Origin: Gammaproteobacteria bacterium
GTDB lineage: Bacteria; Gemmatimonadota; Gemmatimonadetes; Longimicrobiales; Gaopeijiaceae
Assembly: GCA_028821195.1 (NCBI GenBank)
Contig: JAPPHB010000130.1
Location: 62,001-126,000 of the forward strand
Length of the DNA stretch: 64,000 nucleotides
Direction: 5' to 3'
Both the position numbers and the translations under genes were made by a program. Every line of letters begins with the position of its first letter. Within the stretch, counting starts at the first letter, position 1. A model generated the notes under the pieces. It had not been told where the DNA came from. It made no database searches and saw only the letters and a program-made list of their open reading frames with translations. This document shows positions 33,867 to 44,491 of the stretch, in pieces.

Positions 33867-36410
33867 TCAGTGCGTCGCGACCTCGGGCGCGGAGGACGAG
33901 CCGTCGGAGGCGAGCAGCGCCATCGGGTCGGCGGCTTCGACCGGGTCTTCCGCGGCTGCCGGCCCGCCCGCGAACGCCACCCGCGTGACGTCATCGAGAC
34001 CGTCGACCAGGTGCAGCACCAGGTCAGCGCGCACCTCGTCGGAAAGGTCTTCCAGGTCGGCGTGGTTTTCGGCGGGGAGCACGATCTCGTGGATGCCGGC
34101 GCGCACGGCGCCCAGGATCTTCTCCTTGAGGCCGCCGATGGGGAGCACCCTGCCCGTCAGCGTCAGCTCGCCGGTCATGGCGACGTCGCGCCTAACCGGC
34201 CGCCCCGAAAGCGCCGAGATGAGCGCGGTCGCCATCGTGATCCCCGCGGAGGGGCCGTCCTTCGGCACGGCGCCCGCGGGCACGTGGATGTGCACTTCCT
34301 TGTCCAGCACATCCTCGACGGACATCCCGAGACTCTGGTGATGGCTCCGGGCATAGGTCAGCGCCGCTCGCCCCGATTCCTTCATCACGTCGCCCAGTTG
34401 CCCGGTGAGCACCAGCTTGCCGTTCCCCGGCATGACGCTCGCCTCCACGAACATGATGTCCCCGCCGGTGGGCGTGTAGAACATGCCGGTGGCCACGCCC
34501 ACCCGGTCCTCCTCGGCCATCACCTCGGGGTGCACCCGCGGGCGGCCCAGCAACTCGCGCACGACGGCCTGGTCCACGACGACCTGTTCGCATCCGCCGC
34601 CGGCCATCCTGCGCGCGACCTTGCGCGCCAGCTTGCCGATCTCGCGCTCCAACTGGCGGACGCCTGCCTCGCGCGTGTGTTCGCTGATCACGTTCAGGAT
34701 CGCCTCGTCGCCCAGCTCCATCTCCTCCTCCCGCAGCCCGTTTTCCTCCAGCTGCCTGGGCAGCAGGTAGCGCTTGGCGATCTCCAGCTTTTCCTGCTCG
34801 GTGTATCCGCTGAAATCGACCCGCTCCATGCGGTCGAGCAACGGGGGCGGAATGCGGTCCCAGTAGTTCGCGGTGGCGACGAACAGCACCTCCGACAGGT
34901 CGAAGGGGATGCCCAGGTAGTGGTCCGTGAAGGTCCAGTTCTGGGCCCGGTCCAGCACTTCGAGCAAAGCCGCGCTGGGATCCCCCTGGAAGGAGACGCC
35001 GAGCTTGTCGACTTCGTCGAGCAGGAACACGGGATTCTTCGATTTCACCTGGCGCATTCCCTGAATGATGCGTCCCGGCATGGCGCCCACGTAGGTCCGC
35101 CGATGACCCCGGATATCCGCTTCGTCGCGCGCGCCGCCCAGCGAGATGCGCACATACTTGCGGCCGATCGCCCGGGCGATGGACTGCGCGATGCTGGTTT
35201 TGCCGACACCTGGCGGGCCCACGAAGAGCAGGATGGGTCCCTGGCCGCTCGAGGGCGGCGATGCGGTGGCCGGCTCGTCTTCCGCGGGCGATCCATTGCG
35301 GGCAGCCCCAGCCTGGGCCTGCTGCCGGGCGTCCTCCTCTTCCGCGTCCTCGCCTTCCTCTTCTTCGGCGTCCGGCGCCCGCTCCGCCTGAAGCTTGCGC
35401 ACGGCGAGGAATTCGAGGATGCGGTCCTTGACGTCCTCCAGCCCGTAATGGTCTTCGGCGAGCACGTCCGCAGCCGTCTCCAGGTCGATCTTGTCCTCGG
35501 TGCGATCGTCCCAGGGCAGTTCCGTGATCCACTCGAGGTAGGTGCGGATGACCTGGTATTCGGCCGACTGGGGGTTGGTCCGTCCCAGGCGCTTGAGCTC
35601 CCGCTGAACTTCGGCGCGGGCGTCCTCGTTGAGCCGCAGCGCCTCGATCCGCTCGCGCAGATCGTCGAGTTCGGCCTTCTCGTCCTCGTCGCCCAGCTCG
35701 CGCCGGATCTGCTTCATCTGTTCGCGAAGGAGCATCTCGCGCTGGCGCTCCCCCAGCTCCTCCTGCACCCGGGCCTGGATCTCCTCCTGCGCGCTGAGCC
35801 GCACCAGTTCGCGCTCCACCGCCACGAGCGCCTGGCGCATGCGGTCCTCGTCGTCGAGCACCTCCAGCAGCCGCTGCTTCTCGGCGGTCTGCAGGTCGAG
35901 GTAGAACGCGACCAGGTCCGCGAACGCGCCCGGTTCGTCCACCCCCTGGATGAGCTGGTTCAGCGACTCGGCAGGAACGCCGCGCCGGGTGCCCAGCCCG
36001 GCCGCCCGGTCGCGCAGTTCGCGGTCCAGCGCCTGGAAGGCGGGATCCTGCTCGCTGCGTGGCGGGATTCTCTCGAGGTCCAGGACCATGGCGGTGAGCA
36101 TGGCCTTGCCGCGCTTCTCGTAGGAGAGGACCTGCGCCCGCCTGTCCCCCTGCACCAGGAGCTGGATTCCGGCCCGTACGCGGTGGGTCTGAATGACGCG
36201 CACCACCGTGCCGACCTCGTACAGCCCCTCGGGGGTCGGCTTGTCCACGTTCTCCCGCTGGGCCACCGCGAGGAGCTTGCGATCTCCTTCGAGGGCAGCC
36301 TGGACTGCCTCAATGGTACCGGGCCGACCGGCCGAGATGGGCACCGCCACCCCCGGGTACACCACCGTGTCCCGCAGCGGAAGCACGGGTAGCCTGTATC
36401 GTTCGCCCAC
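33867..36410 (-). CDS. lon: ATP-dependent protease Lon, with acidic insert
   Basis: 847-residue homohexameric AAA+ serine protease for damaged and regulatory proteins. The N-terminal LON domain is followed by Walker [10 protein letters not shown] (398-406), Walker [12 protein letters not shown] and the Ser-Lys dyad ([25 protein letters not shown]). Residues about 343-390 are an extra segment absent from E. coli Lon just before the AAA module: a Glu/Asp run, then an Ala/Ser/Pro-rich stretch. The start is GTG at 36410 with AAGGAG eight bases upstream. The upstream gap has a repeated 15-base near-palindrome that may be an operator. Confidence 0.97.
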   Translation of the reverse strand: MGERYRLPVLPLRDTVVYPGVAVPISAGRPGTIEAVQAALEGDRKLLAVAQRENVDKPTPEGLYEVGTVVRVIQTHRVRAGIQLLVQGDRRAQVLSYEKRGKAMLTAMVLDLERIPPRSEQDPAFQALDRELRDRAAGLGTRRGVPAESLNQLIQGVDEPGAFADLVAFYLDLQTAEKQRLLEVLDDEDRMRQALVAVERELVRLSAQEEIQARVQEELGERQREMLLREQMKQIRRELGDEDEKAELDDLRERIEALRLNEDARAEVQRELKRLGRTNPQSAEYQVIRTYLEWITELPWDDRTEDKIDLETAADVLAEDHYGLEDVKDRILEFLAVRKLQAERAPDAEEEEGEDAEEEDARQQAQAGAARNGSPAEDEPATASPPSSGQGPILLFVGPPGVGKTSIAQSIARAIGRKYVRISLGGARDEADIRGHRRTYVGAMPGRIIQGMRQVKSKNPVFLLDEVDKLGVSFQGDPSAALLEVLDRAQNWTFTDHYLGIPFDLSEVLFVATANYWDRIPPPLLDRMERVDFSGYTEQEKLEIAKRYLLPRQLEENGLREEEMELGDEAILNVISEHTREAGVRQLEREIGKLARKVARRMAGGGCEQVVVDQAVVRELLGRPRVHPEVMAEEDRVGVATGMFYTPTGGDIMFVEASVMPGNGKLVLTGQLGDVMKESGRAALTYARSHHQSLGMSVEDVLDKEVHIHVPAGAVPKDGPSAGITMATALISALSGRPVRRDVAMTGELTLTGRVLPIGGLKEKILGAVRAGIHEIVLPAENHADLEDLSDEVRADLVLHLVDGLDDVTRVAFAGGPAAAEDPVEAADPMALLASDGSSSAPEVATH

Positions 36411-36496
36411 GGATCCGACTCCTTGTCGTTAGCTCTGGCGAGACGGGTGGTCTGCCCCGCGAAGCCGGCCCTGCCTCGGGCCGCGCCGCGGTTGAC

Positions 36497-36638
36497 CTGT
36501 CAGAAAGGCAGATACCCCGGCTTCCAGGCGGTTCGCTCACCTTCCATGTCAGACGAAATGCATGGTGTCGGGCCCACATGCACGAATCGGGCCTGACATA
36601 ATGGCCGACCCCCCGTGCCGGGACTGCCATTCTGGCAG
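36497..36638. promoter_or_regulatory. Pair of operator-like 15-base palindromes between lon and the GGT gene
   Basis: CTGCCATTCTGGCAG (36624-36638) is a perfect 6-3-6 palindrome. CTGTCAGAAAGGCAG (36497-36511) is a near copy, sharing the pattern CTGyCA-nnn-wGGCAG. They are 127 bases apart in the 356-base divergent gap. Between them TCGGGCC occurs twice as a direct repeat. No -35/-10 pair stands out. They could bind a dimeric regulator of lon or of the gamma-glutamyltransferase gene. Confidence 0.45.
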
Positions 36639-36766
36639 ACCGGGTTTCGCACGCAGGGAGGCTGGCAGGCTCCGTTCGCTCCCTCTAGCTTGGCGCGGCA
36701 CGCGCGTTTGCGCCAGCCGAACCGAGCCCCGGGAGTAACGATGCGTCCACGCTCAAACCGGAATGG

Positions 36767-38347
36767 GTGGCCGTGACCGGACGATCCACCGTCTACGCGC
36801 CGCGGAGCGCCGCCGCCACCAGCCAGCCGCTCGCCAGCTGGGCCGCGCTCTCGGTCATGGAGCGGGGCGGGAACGCGGTCGACGCGGCCGTCGCCGCCGC
36901 GGCCATGCTGAACGTGGTCGAGCCGCACATGACCGGGATGGGCGGCGACATGTTCGCGCTGCTGTGGTCGGCGGAGGAGGGCCGGCTGGTGGGACTCGAC
37001 TCGAGCGGACGGTCGGGGTCGGGCATGTCGCGCGAGGCGCTCGCGGCCGCGGGATTGGAGGACGTGCCCGCGAGCGGGCCCGGATCGGTAACTGTGCCGG
37101 GCGCGGTCGCGGGGTGGGCGGCCCTGCTGGAGAGGTTCGGGGCGATGACCTTCGCGGAAGTGCTCGCGCCAGCCATCCGGGTGGCGGAGGAGGGGTTTCC
37201 GGTCACTCCCATCATCGCGGGCCAGTGGGCCGTCGCGGCCGACAAGCTGCGCGCCGATCCAGGGGCCGCCGCCACCTGCCTGGTCGGGGGTAGGCGCGCC
37301 CCGCGCTCGGGTGAGTGGTTCCGGTCGCCGGAGCTGGCCGCGAGCCTCCGCGTGGTCGCGGGCGGGGGCGCGGGTGCGTTCTACACCGGTGAACTGGGGG
37401 CCCGGGTGGTGGACGGACTGGAGGAGCTGGGCGGGTTCCTGACCCACGAGGACCTCGCCGGCCACGAGGCGCGCTGGGCGACGCCGCTCTCCGCCGATTT
37501 CGCGGGGCACACCCTTTGGGAACTGCCGCCAGCCGGGCAGGGGATCGCCGCGCTCGAGATGCTCCGCATCCTCGAAGGGTTCGATCTCCGCATCATGGGT
37601 CACAACAGCCCGGCGTATCTGCATCACCTCATCGAGGCCAAGAAGCTGGCCTTCGCTGACCTCGCGGGCCATGTGGGCGATCCGGAGCATATGCGGATCC
37701 CGCCTCCGGCACTGCTCGCCGACGACCATGTGAACTCCCGCCGCGCGCTGTTGAACCGGCGGGAGGCCGCAGACCGGGTGGACCCGGGGGCCGCGGTGCC
37801 GGAGAGTGAGACCGTCTACCTTTGTACGGCGGACGAGCACGGCAACATGGTGTCGTTCATCAACAGCCTCTACGAGGGCTTCGGCTCCGGCGTGGTGATC
37901 CCGGGGACCGGGTTTGCCCTTCAGAACAGGGGTGCCTGCTTCACCTTCGAGGAAGGGCATCCCAACGAGGTCGCGCCCCGCAAGAAGCCGCTGCACACCA
38001 TCATCCCGGCGTTCGTCACCCGCGGCCGGGAACCGTGGCTGGCGTTCGGTGTCATGGGCGGCTCCATGCAACCCCAAGGACACGTCCAGGTGCTGCTCAA
38101 CCTCCTCGTCTTCGGCATGGACCTGCAGGCCGCCATCGAGGCCCCCCGCTTTCGCCACACGTCCGGACGGGATGTCGCGGTCGAGGGCATGGGCCGCACA
38201 ACGGAGGTCGCGCTTGCCCTCATGGGGCATCACGTGATCGATCCGTTGCTCACGTCCTTCGGCGGAGGACAGGCGGTGATGCGCCTGGAGCGGGGTTGGG
38301 CGGCAGGGTCGGATCCGCGCAAGGACGGGATGGCGGCCGGGCGCTGA
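36767..38347 (+). CDS. ggt: Gamma-glutamyltransferase family protein
   Basis: Ntn-hydrolase-like protein of 526 residues. Family regions are GGNAVDAAVAAAAMLNVVEP, MTGMGGDMFALLW, ASGPGSVTVPGAVAGW and LPPAGQGIAALEMLRIL. The probable self-processing and nucleophile Thr lies in ESETVYLCTADEHGNMVSF. No signal peptide is visible from the GTG at 36767, so it may be cytoplasmic, unlike E. coli GGT. It may hydrolyse gamma-glutamyl compounds or a related amide. The stop and the NUDIX start share one base (TGATG). Confidence 0.9.
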   Translation: MAVTGRSTVYAPRSAAATSQPLASWAALSVMERGGNAVDAAVAAAAMLNVVEPHMTGMGGDMFALLWSAEEGRLVGLDSSGRSGSGMSREALAAAGLEDVPASGPGSVTVPGAVAGWAALLERFGAMTFAEVLAPAIRVAEEGFPVTPIIAGQWAVAADKLRADPGAAATCLVGGRRAPRSGEWFRSPELAASLRVVAGGGAGAFYTGELGARVVDGLEELGGFLTHEDLAGHEARWATPLSADFAGHTLWELPPAGQGIAALEMLRILEGFDLRIMGHNSPAYLHHLIEAKKLAFADLAGHVGDPEHMRIPPPALLADDHVNSRRALLNRREAADRVDPGAAVPESETVYLCTADEHGNMVSFINSLYEGFGSGVVIPGTGFALQNRGACFTFEEGHPNEVAPRKKPLHTIIPAFVTRGREPWLAFGVMGGSMQPQGHVQVLLNLLVFGMDLQAAIEAPRFRHTSGRDVAVEGMGRTTEVALALMGHHVIDPLLTSFGGGQAVMRLERGWAAGSDPRKDGMAAGR

Positions 38348-39147
38348 TGGGCCGGTTCGAACGCCTTCCGCCCTCCGGCGTGACGCCTCGTCCCGCCGCG
38401 ACCGTCGTGCTGCTGCGCGAGCGCGCCCCGGGCTTCCAGCTCCTGCTGATGCGGCGCAACCGCTCCGCGGGATTCGTACCGGGCGCCTACGTCTTTCCCG
38501 GGGGGCGGGTGGATGCGCAGGACGCAGAGTCTGCACTCGTCTCCCGCCTGGAGCGGCTCACGCCGGAGGCAGCGGCGATGCGGCTGGCGCTGCCGGACGG
38601 GGATCCGCCCGCCATCGCGTACTACCTGGCGGCCGCGCGCGAAGCCTTCGAGGAAGCGGCGGTGCTGGTCGCCCGGCCCCGGGAACGCTTTCTACCGGGC
38701 ACGGCGGCGGGCCGCGCGCGCCTGATCCGCCTGCGTGAGCACCTGCTGGCCGGCACTCTGGGATTCGCCGAGGTGCTGGACGACCTGGGGGTGGATATCG
38801 ACGGATCCGCCCTCGAGTACATCGCCCATTGGATCACGCCGGAGGCCGAGACCCGGCGCTACGACACCCGCTTCTTCGCGGCGCTGGCGCCCCCGGGGTC
38901 GCGCTCGGCCCCCGATCCGCGCGAGATGACCGATTCGCTCTGGCTCTCCCCCGGCGAGGCCCTCGACCGGCACCGCGCAGGGCGGCTTCCGATGATCTTC
39001 CCGACGATCCGCACGCTGGAGCAACTGAGTGCCTTCCCGACCGCGAATGCAGCGCTGGCGCACTACCGGACGCGCGACATCCCCGTCGTCATGCCCTCCC
39101 TGGTCCGGACCGAGGCCGGAGTGATGGTGAGTATCCTGGACGAGTAG
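38347..39147 (+). CDS. NUDIX hydrolase
   Basis: 266-residue NUDIX-fold hydrolase. The conserved REAFEEA core of the NUDIX box is in AAAREAFEEAAVLVARP, and FPGGRVD precedes it, separated from the box by an insert of about 45 residues. That layout is like NUDT19/NUDT7-type enzymes that act on CoA and acyl-CoA. The actual substrate is unknown. Translation is coupled to the gamma-glutamyltransferase gene by the TGATG overlap. It converges on the propeller gene with a 15-base gap. Confidence 0.87.
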   Translation: MGRFERLPPSGVTPRPAATVVLLRERAPGFQLLLMRRNRSAGFVPGAYVFPGGRVDAQDAESALVSRLERLTPEAAAMRLALPDGDPPAIAYYLAAAREAFEEAAVLVARPRERFLPGTAAGRARLIRLREHLLAGTLGFAEVLDDLGVDIDGSALEYIAHWITPEAETRRYDTRFFAALAPPGSRSAPDPREMTDSLWLSPGEALDRHRAGRLPMIFPTIRTLEQLSAFPTANAALAHYRTRDIPVVMPSLVRTEAGVMVSILDE

Positions 39148-39162
39148 ACGACTGCCGCGCGA

Positions 39163-40416
39163 TCAGCGTGCGTCCATCGCAAGGCGATGTACGCTGACGT
39201 ACTCCACCCCCAGCTCATCCCGGTATATCCCGGCCACAAGCCCGTCGCGAATGCTGGTCACGGTCATGCCGCCCGGAGTCGCAACCACGCCCAGCCAGCT
39301 GCCGGCGGGGTCGAATACGTCCCACGACGGTGGCTCGCGCGTCAGCAGATCGGCCATGAATCGCCGTGCCCACAGGTTGCCGTCCCGGTCCGCAAGCAGC
39401 CGGTCGAATGCCGGCTCATGCGCCGGGACCTCCATCTCGTCACGCCATTGCCGCCACACCGCCTCGGGTTCCGGACCGATCTCAACGAAGCTCTCGATCA
39501 CCCGCCCCACATCCGATTCCGTCACCGGCACGCGTTCGCGCGCGATCCGGTACCGGGCCTCAAGGGCACCGCCGGCACCGTGTACCGCAACCTCCGGTGC
39601 CGGACCACTGGCCACGGCGAGGCGGTCGCCCACGATGGCCCGCAGCGGCCGCGCGCCGAAGGGCACCGGCAGCTGATACTGGCCTGTCCAGACCCACCCC
39701 ATGCCGGGAACCATCGCCAGCCGGACATCCTCTTCGAGCACCGGATCGTAGCGTCCCAGACGGATGGTGTCGGTCCATGCGGCTCCTTCCGGCAGCGACA
39801 CCGACCGGGGGTATGCGACCAGCCAGGCGCCATCATCGAAGAGGCCTTCTGCGAGCAATGTCGACCCGTCCGGCGCGTTCCTGCGTTCGGTGAGCGTCAC
39901 CTCACTGTTCTCGATCACCGACAGGCGCAGCAGCGCTCGGTCCCAGATCAGGAACGCACCGTCGTCACGCCGCCCCAGGTAGCGCGGGACGCGGAATTCT
40001 CCCGGCCCCTCGCCACGTCCGCCGGTGCTCCAGAGATGACGGCCCGCCGCGTCGTAGCGACGCACCTCGGAGGATCCGCCATCCACGACGATGATCTCCC
40101 CTCCTGCGAGCAGCACGACATCGGAGATGCGGAAGAAGCTGGAGGAGGGATCGTCCCTGGCGTCGCCAAGCCGGAACACGGGCTCGGGATTCACGCGCCA
40201 CTCCGTCCCGGGCGGCCATGCCGCGGCCCCGCTCTCCACGATCCGGACACCGGCGCTGTCGACCTCGATGACGGCGTCCGGTTCCCGTTCCGCGCATGCC
40301 GTCGCGGCACCGAGCGCGAGCGCCGGCAGCAGCACGCGGGCTGAGCACACGAGGCGGGGAAACGGAGCCTTCCGGACCTGGAACGCCTTGATTCGGGCAG
40401 CGGTTACCGAGCGCAT
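39163..40416 (-). CDS. 6-bladed beta-propeller lipoprotein (second copy)
   Basis: 417-residue secreted lipoprotein (lipobox ALGAATAC) with propeller-type repeats: GGEIIVVDGGSSEVRRYDAAG, GGRGEGPGEFRVPRYLG and DRDGNLWARRFMADLL. The mature start VDSAGVRIVES parallels the copy at 16.4-17.6 kb. AGGAGG lies five bases before the ATG at 40416, which fixes the start; ORF-open sequence upstream was left out. It lies downstream of the ETF-quinone oxidoreductase gene on the same strand with a 54-base gap. Function unknown. Confidence 0.82.
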   Translation of the reverse strand: MRSVTAARIKAFQVRKAPFPRLVCSARVLLPALALGAATACAEREPDAVIEVDSAGVRIVESGAAAWPPGTEWRVNPEPVFRLGDARDDPSSSFFRISDVVLLAGGEIIVVDGGSSEVRRYDAAGRHLWSTGGRGEGPGEFRVPRYLGRRDDGAFLIWDRALLRLSVIENSEVTLTERRNAPDGSTLLAEGLFDDGAWLVAYPRSVSLPEGAAWTDTIRLGRYDPVLEEDVRLAMVPGMGWVWTGQYQLPVPFGARPLRAIVGDRLAVASGPAPEVAVHGAGGALEARYRIARERVPVTESDVGRVIESFVEIGPEPEAVWRQWRDEMEVPAHEPAFDRLLADRDGNLWARRFMADLLTREPPSWDVFDPAGSWLGVVATPGGMTVTSIRDGLVAGIYRDELGVEYVSVHRLAMDAR

Positions 40417-40470
40417 ACATCCTCCTCGCGGAAACGCCATCCGGCTTCCGCCCAGCACAACCTGTACGAC

Positions 40471-42132
40471 CTACATTCGGCGATACGCTGGCCCGCTGCC
40501 CCCTTCCCTCGGCGTCCACCGCGGCCCGAGCACGTCGGTTGCCTTGCAATCCACGCAGTTGGGGGCGTTGATCACCAGGTCGCCGTCTTCGCCCTCCTCG
40601 TACACCCCGGCCGGGCACATGCGGGCGTAGAATGCGGCTCCCTCCGGGGGGACCGCGTCGCCCGCAAGCACATGGCTCGGGATGTCGTCGCGGGTCTGGT
40701 TCCCCGACTTGTACACCGCGTCGACCTTGGAGAAGGTGAGTTCTCCATCGGGCTTGAAGGCCAGAGGCGTACCCGGGCGCCGCGCCTCTTCTACGTCCTC
40801 CGCTACCGGGATGCGGGCCCCGGGAAAGGCGCCGCCCGTCACCGTCATCAGTCCCGCCCGGATCCCGCCCGCCCAGAAGCCCTTCTTGAAGGCCAGGCGC
40901 AGGTTGCGGGTGCGGCGCAGGTCCTTCATCACGTAGGAGTCGTCCAGGGCACGGCTGAATCCCGCCAGGCCCTCGCCCTCGCCCTTGAGTTCGGCGAAGA
41001 TGGCGTGGGCCGCATAAATGCCCGACTGCATCGCATAGTGGATGCCCTTGAGAGAGGGAACGTCCACAAGACCCGCCGCGTCGCCGCAGACCAGCAACCC
41101 CTCCCCGTGCCGGCGCTCCGGAACCGAGTAGCAGCCCCCTTCGGGGATGGTCTTCGCGCCCCATTCCAGCATCTCGCCACCCTCGAGCGTCGAGCGAAAG
41201 AGCGGATGCAGCTTCATCTGCTGGAAAAGCTCGTGGACATCGAGCGACGCATCGCGGTAGTCCAGCCCCACGACCAGCCCGAGCGCGACCAGGTCGTCGG
41301 CGAGCGGATACATGAAGCTGCCCCCGAAGGCATCGCGCGGGAGCGGCCATCCCAGGGTGTGCACGACGCGGTCCAGGGGCCGGCGGGTGCGCCAGAGCTC
41401 CTTCACCCCGAGGGCGTATATCTGGGGGTTCGGCGAACCGATGCCCTCGCGATCCAGCCAGGCCTGGGTGAGCGGGCCGCGGGTGCCTTCGGCGAGCACG
41501 GTGATCCGGGCCGCGATGTCCATGGGCGGCTGGTATCCCGCGCCCGGCGCGCCCTTCCGATCGAGGCCGGCGGGGGTCGTGCGCACACCCGCAACGCGCG
41601 GTCCATCAACGAGCAGCGCGTCGACGGGAAAGCCCGGAAAGACGTTCACGCCCAGTTCCTCCGCGCGCTCGCCCAGCCACCGCACCATCTCGCAGATCGA
41701 GCCCACGAAGTTGCCGTGATTCCTCATCGTGGGCGGTGTCGGCAGTCGGAACGCCCGTGCGCCCGTCAGCAGGTACACCGCTTCACGGGACACCGGGCGC
41801 GCAAAGGGGAAGTCGCGGTCGGTGAGTTCGGGGAAGAGTTCCCGGAAGGCGCGCGGGTTGACCACGGCGCCGGACAGGCAGTGCTCGCCCAACTCCCCGG
41901 CCTTCTCGAGCACGCCGATCTGGAGTTCGCCCAGATCGCCCCCAGCCTCGCCGTCCGCCCGAGCCAGCTTCGCGAGCTGTATCGCGCCGGCGAGCCCGGC
42001 CGGGCCTCCGCCCACGAACACCACGTCGAGGGGGAGCGCTTCGGCGTCCGGAGGTTCCTCCACGATGAAGCGATCGACGGGGAGCGCAGGCTGCCAGGCA
42101 GCCGGTCGCACGGACGCCGGAGGTTGTGGCAT
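40471..42132 (-). CDS. Electron transfer flavoprotein-quinone oxidoreductase
   Basis: 553-residue membrane-associated flavoprotein that takes electrons from ETF and reduces quinone, linking acyl-CoA and amino-acid dehydrogenases to respiration. The FAD site is VVFVGGGPAGLAGAIQLAKL. The C-terminal [4Fe-4S] ligands are in RMCPAGVYE and NCVDCKATDVLG. The quinone-binding region has LKGIHYAMQSGIYAA. The start has AGGAG upstream. ETF alpha and beta genes are not in the window. It fits with the acyl-CoA dehydrogenase at 12.3 kb and the two quinol-oxidising routes here. Confidence 0.95.
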   Translation of the reverse strand: MPQPPASVRPAAWQPALPVDRFIVEEPPDAEALPLDVVFVGGGPAGLAGAIQLAKLARADGEAGGDLGELQIGVLEKAGELGEHCLSGAVVNPRAFRELFPELTDRDFPFARPVSREAVYLLTGARAFRLPTPPTMRNHGNFVGSICEMVRWLGERAEELGVNVFPGFPVDALLVDGPRVAGVRTTPAGLDRKGAPGAGYQPPMDIAARITVLAEGTRGPLTQAWLDREGIGSPNPQIYALGVKELWRTRRPLDRVVHTLGWPLPRDAFGGSFMYPLADDLVALGLVVGLDYRDASLDVHELFQQMKLHPLFRSTLEGGEMLEWGAKTIPEGGCYSVPERRHGEGLLVCGDAAGLVDVPSLKGIHYAMQSGIYAAHAIFAELKGEGEGLAGFSRALDDSYVMKDLRRTRNLRLAFKKGFWAGGIRAGLMTVTGGAFPGARIPVAEDVEEARRPGTPLAFKPDGELTFSKVDAVYKSGNQTRDDIPSHVLAGDAVPPEGAAFYARMCPAGVYEEGEDGDLVINAPNCVDCKATDVLGPRWTPREGGSGPAYRRM

Positions 42133-42353
42133 AAGGACTCCTGAGCGGGCTGCCGGTCTCCGCGCGGGCGGTGGGCGCCGCTGATCGAGCCGGCGCCCGG
42201 CCCGCAGGATCCGGGCCCGGAGAGCGGGGTAGTCTGTCGAGGCCGAAGCGCCGCCCGACCCCGGGCAGCCGGCCTCCCGAAGTGCTACATCCTAGCCAAT
42301 CCCGCGCCGGTCGTCACGGCGTCGATCCGACTCCCCGCTCCCCCACGACAGAC

Positions 42354-43823
<1,470 letters not shown>

Positions 43824-43842
43824 GTCGAACAGGAGAAGAACC

Positions 43843-44439
43843 ATGCGTTGTGCCAATCGTGCTTCCTTCAATGCGAAGACCCCGATCACGAGTGGTCGAG
43901 GGCGGATGCTTCTCGCCCGCGGCGTGCTGACGCTCGCCGCCACGGTGGTGTTGGCGATGCCCGCGCGGGCACAGGGGATTTCCGGATTCGGCGAAGAGCT
44001 GCGGGGCCAGTTCGAAGGGTCGGCCGAGAAGCTGGTGGCGCTGGCCGAGGCGATGCCCGCGGAGTCGTACTCGTGGCAGCCCATGGAGGGGGTGTACACC
44101 GTGGCCGCCGCGTACATGCACGTCGCCCGCTACAACTACATGTATCCGGACATGTACCTGGGGGTGGACGCACCTGCGGGCGTGGACTACGCCTCGCTGG
44201 AAGAGCGGGTGACCACCAAGGGCGAGGCGGTGCGCGTCCTTGCCTCCTCGATGGACCATGTGCGCCGGATCCTGGACGGGATGTCGGATGCGGACCTGGC
44301 CAAGCCCGCCGAGCTGTACGGGCGCGAAGTGGAGAGCTGGGCGGTGCTGCTGCAGTTGTTGACCCACATGAACGAGCACCTGGGGCAGGCGATCGCCTAT
44401 GCCCGCATGAACCGGGTCGTGCCGCCCTGGTCGGGTTGA
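43843..44439 (+). CDS. Secreted DinB-family protein
   Basis: 198-residue protein with a signal peptide (LLARGVLTLAATVVLAMPARAQ) and a DinB-like four-helix bundle. Conserved histidines sit in AAAYMHVARYNYM and LLTHMNEHLGQAIAYAR, as expected for a metal site, with a third in MDHVRRILDGM. AGGAGAAG precedes the ATG at 43843. DinB/YfiT proteins include metal-dependent thiol transferases, but the exported forms found in this type of bacterium have no known function. It starts 19 bases after the AAA ATPase gene and may be co-transcribed. Confidence 0.85.
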   Translation: MRCANRASFNAKTPITSGRGRMLLARGVLTLAATVVLAMPARAQGISGFGEELRGQFEGSAEKLVALAEAMPAESYSWQPMEGVYTVAAAYMHVARYNYMYPDMYLGVDAPAGVDYASLEERVTTKGEAVRVLASSMDHVRRILDGMSDADLAKPAELYGREVESWAVLLQLLTHMNEHLGQAIAYARMNRVVPPWSG

Positions 44440-44491
44440 CCGTCGCGACCCCGGTGTAGCCGTCGCGCCGACGTCCGGGGCGGTGTGCTCG

